Source: Candidatus Roizmanbacteria bacterium | GTDB taxonomy: Bacteria > Patescibacteriota > Microgenomatia > UBA1406 > GWC2-37-13 | Length of the DNA stretch: 21,886 nt | NCBI GenBank assembly: GCA_027002315.1 | Contig: JALWZV010000031.1 | Location: 1 to 21,886 of the forward strand | Direction of reading: 5' to 3' | Part shown: positions 21,685-21,886 of the stretch, piece by piece | How positions within the stretch are numbered: position 1 is the stretch's first letter | Layout of the letters: the number at the start of each line of letters is the position of its first letter | Program-made: the position numbers and the translations under genes | Notes under the pieces: model-generated | Told to the model about the DNA's origin: nothing | The model's database searches: none | Seen by the model: only the letters and a program-made list of their open reading frames with translations

Positions 21685-21886
21685 ATGAAAATTGTACAAG
21701 AAATACTAACCCTTATTACAAAATCAGTGTATGCAGATGACATTACTGTAACTGCAAAGTTAGGCTTTACCCCTCCTGGAATGTCTGAGGTGATTACGTT
21801 TGTAATACGTGCATTTTTCGTAATTGGGGGCTTAATGGCATTGCTCTATCTTTTACTTGGAGCGCTTGCTTGGATTACATCGGGTG
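21685..21886 (+). CDS. TrbC/VirB2-like pilin, copy 2 (partial, cut by window end)
   Basis: A tandem duplicate of the gene at 21149, running off the window after 67 codons. The leader MKIVQEILTLITKSVYA is identical, the next block is DDITVTAK (8 residues) instead of VDYTIDKSS (9), and from LGFTPPG onward all 127 available bases are identical to copy 1. It has its own promoter. The loss of the 3' half is due only to the window edge. Confidence 0.8.
   Translation, partial: MKIVQEILTLITKSVYADDITVTAKLGFTPPGMSEVITFVIRAFFVIGGLMALLYLLLGALAWITSG

Noticed and set aside
1..21886. CRISPR array
   Set aside because: The only short repeats at one locus are the REP palindromes; they are few, irregularly spaced and lie around a RAYT, not in a spacer array.
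1..21886. UGA recoded as glycine, as in some Patescibacteria
   Set aside because: Long genes contain no in-frame TGA and the 2634-3554 gene ends in TGA, so UGA acts as stop.

Overview
The window is an AT-rich, gene-dense stretch of bacterial DNA that most resembles a Patescibacteria (CPR) genome. This is inferred from the gene repertoire: a small DUF5667 secreted protein, a VirB6/TrbL-like membrane protein with a huge charged tail, small two-helix TrbC/VirB2-like pilins, a cohesin-like protein with an LPKTG tail and an RNase Y without a membrane anchor. No in-frame TGA interrupts any long gene and one gene ends in TGA, so UGA is read as stop. Most genes have a TATAAT-like box only 6-12 bases before the ATG and no Shine-Dalgarno (SD) sequence, which points to leaderless or near-leaderless transcripts. 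HU, the IS30 transposase and the REP-associated transposase are the SD-bearing exceptions.

Layout. 1-960: a REP-associated tyrosine transposase (RAYT, HUH family) bracketed by its own palindromes (core TTCAACCTCGTAGGTTGAA). 968-4563: a membrane-anchored thermonuclease-like protein, then four genes of unknown function, each with its own promoter. 4733-6508: RNase Y and HU, convergent on a shared bidirectional terminator. 6690-8491: a DUF5667 protein and an O-antigen-ligase-like polymerase. 8589-11050: a gene joining a CTP-synthase-type amidoligase domain to a DUF523/TudS (2-thiouracil desulfurase-like) domain. An IS30-family element (8608-9728) sits in its eighth-codon region; removing it with one copy of the GTT target duplication restores an in-frame upstream ATG and a promoter. 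11103-12365: two convergent unknown genes, each apparently broken by one frameshift. 12473-13770: a GIY-YIG endonuclease, a complete tmRNA and SmpB, i.e. the trans-translation ribosome-rescue pair. 13786-19487: a cell-envelope block, with a two-gene operon (cohesin-like LPKTG protein, then the 1031-residue VirB6-like protein) divergent from a large secreted beta-sandwich protein; the divergent promoters share one -35 hexamer. 19581-21101: ComM, a AAA+ Mg-chelatase-like helicase of natural transformation. 21149-end: two tandem, nearly identical pilin-like genes that differ in one short block right after the predicted signal-peptidase site; the second runs off the window.

The VirB6-like protein, the pilins and ComM suggest an envelope or DNA-uptake/secretion apparatus, but no ATPase or coupling protein is present to prove a type IV system. 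The items most worth following are the amidoligase-DUF523 fusion with its reversible IS30 disruption, the twin pilin genes with a variable mature N-terminus, the 28-codon tmRNA tag lacking a normal LAA end, and the RAYT/REP unit.
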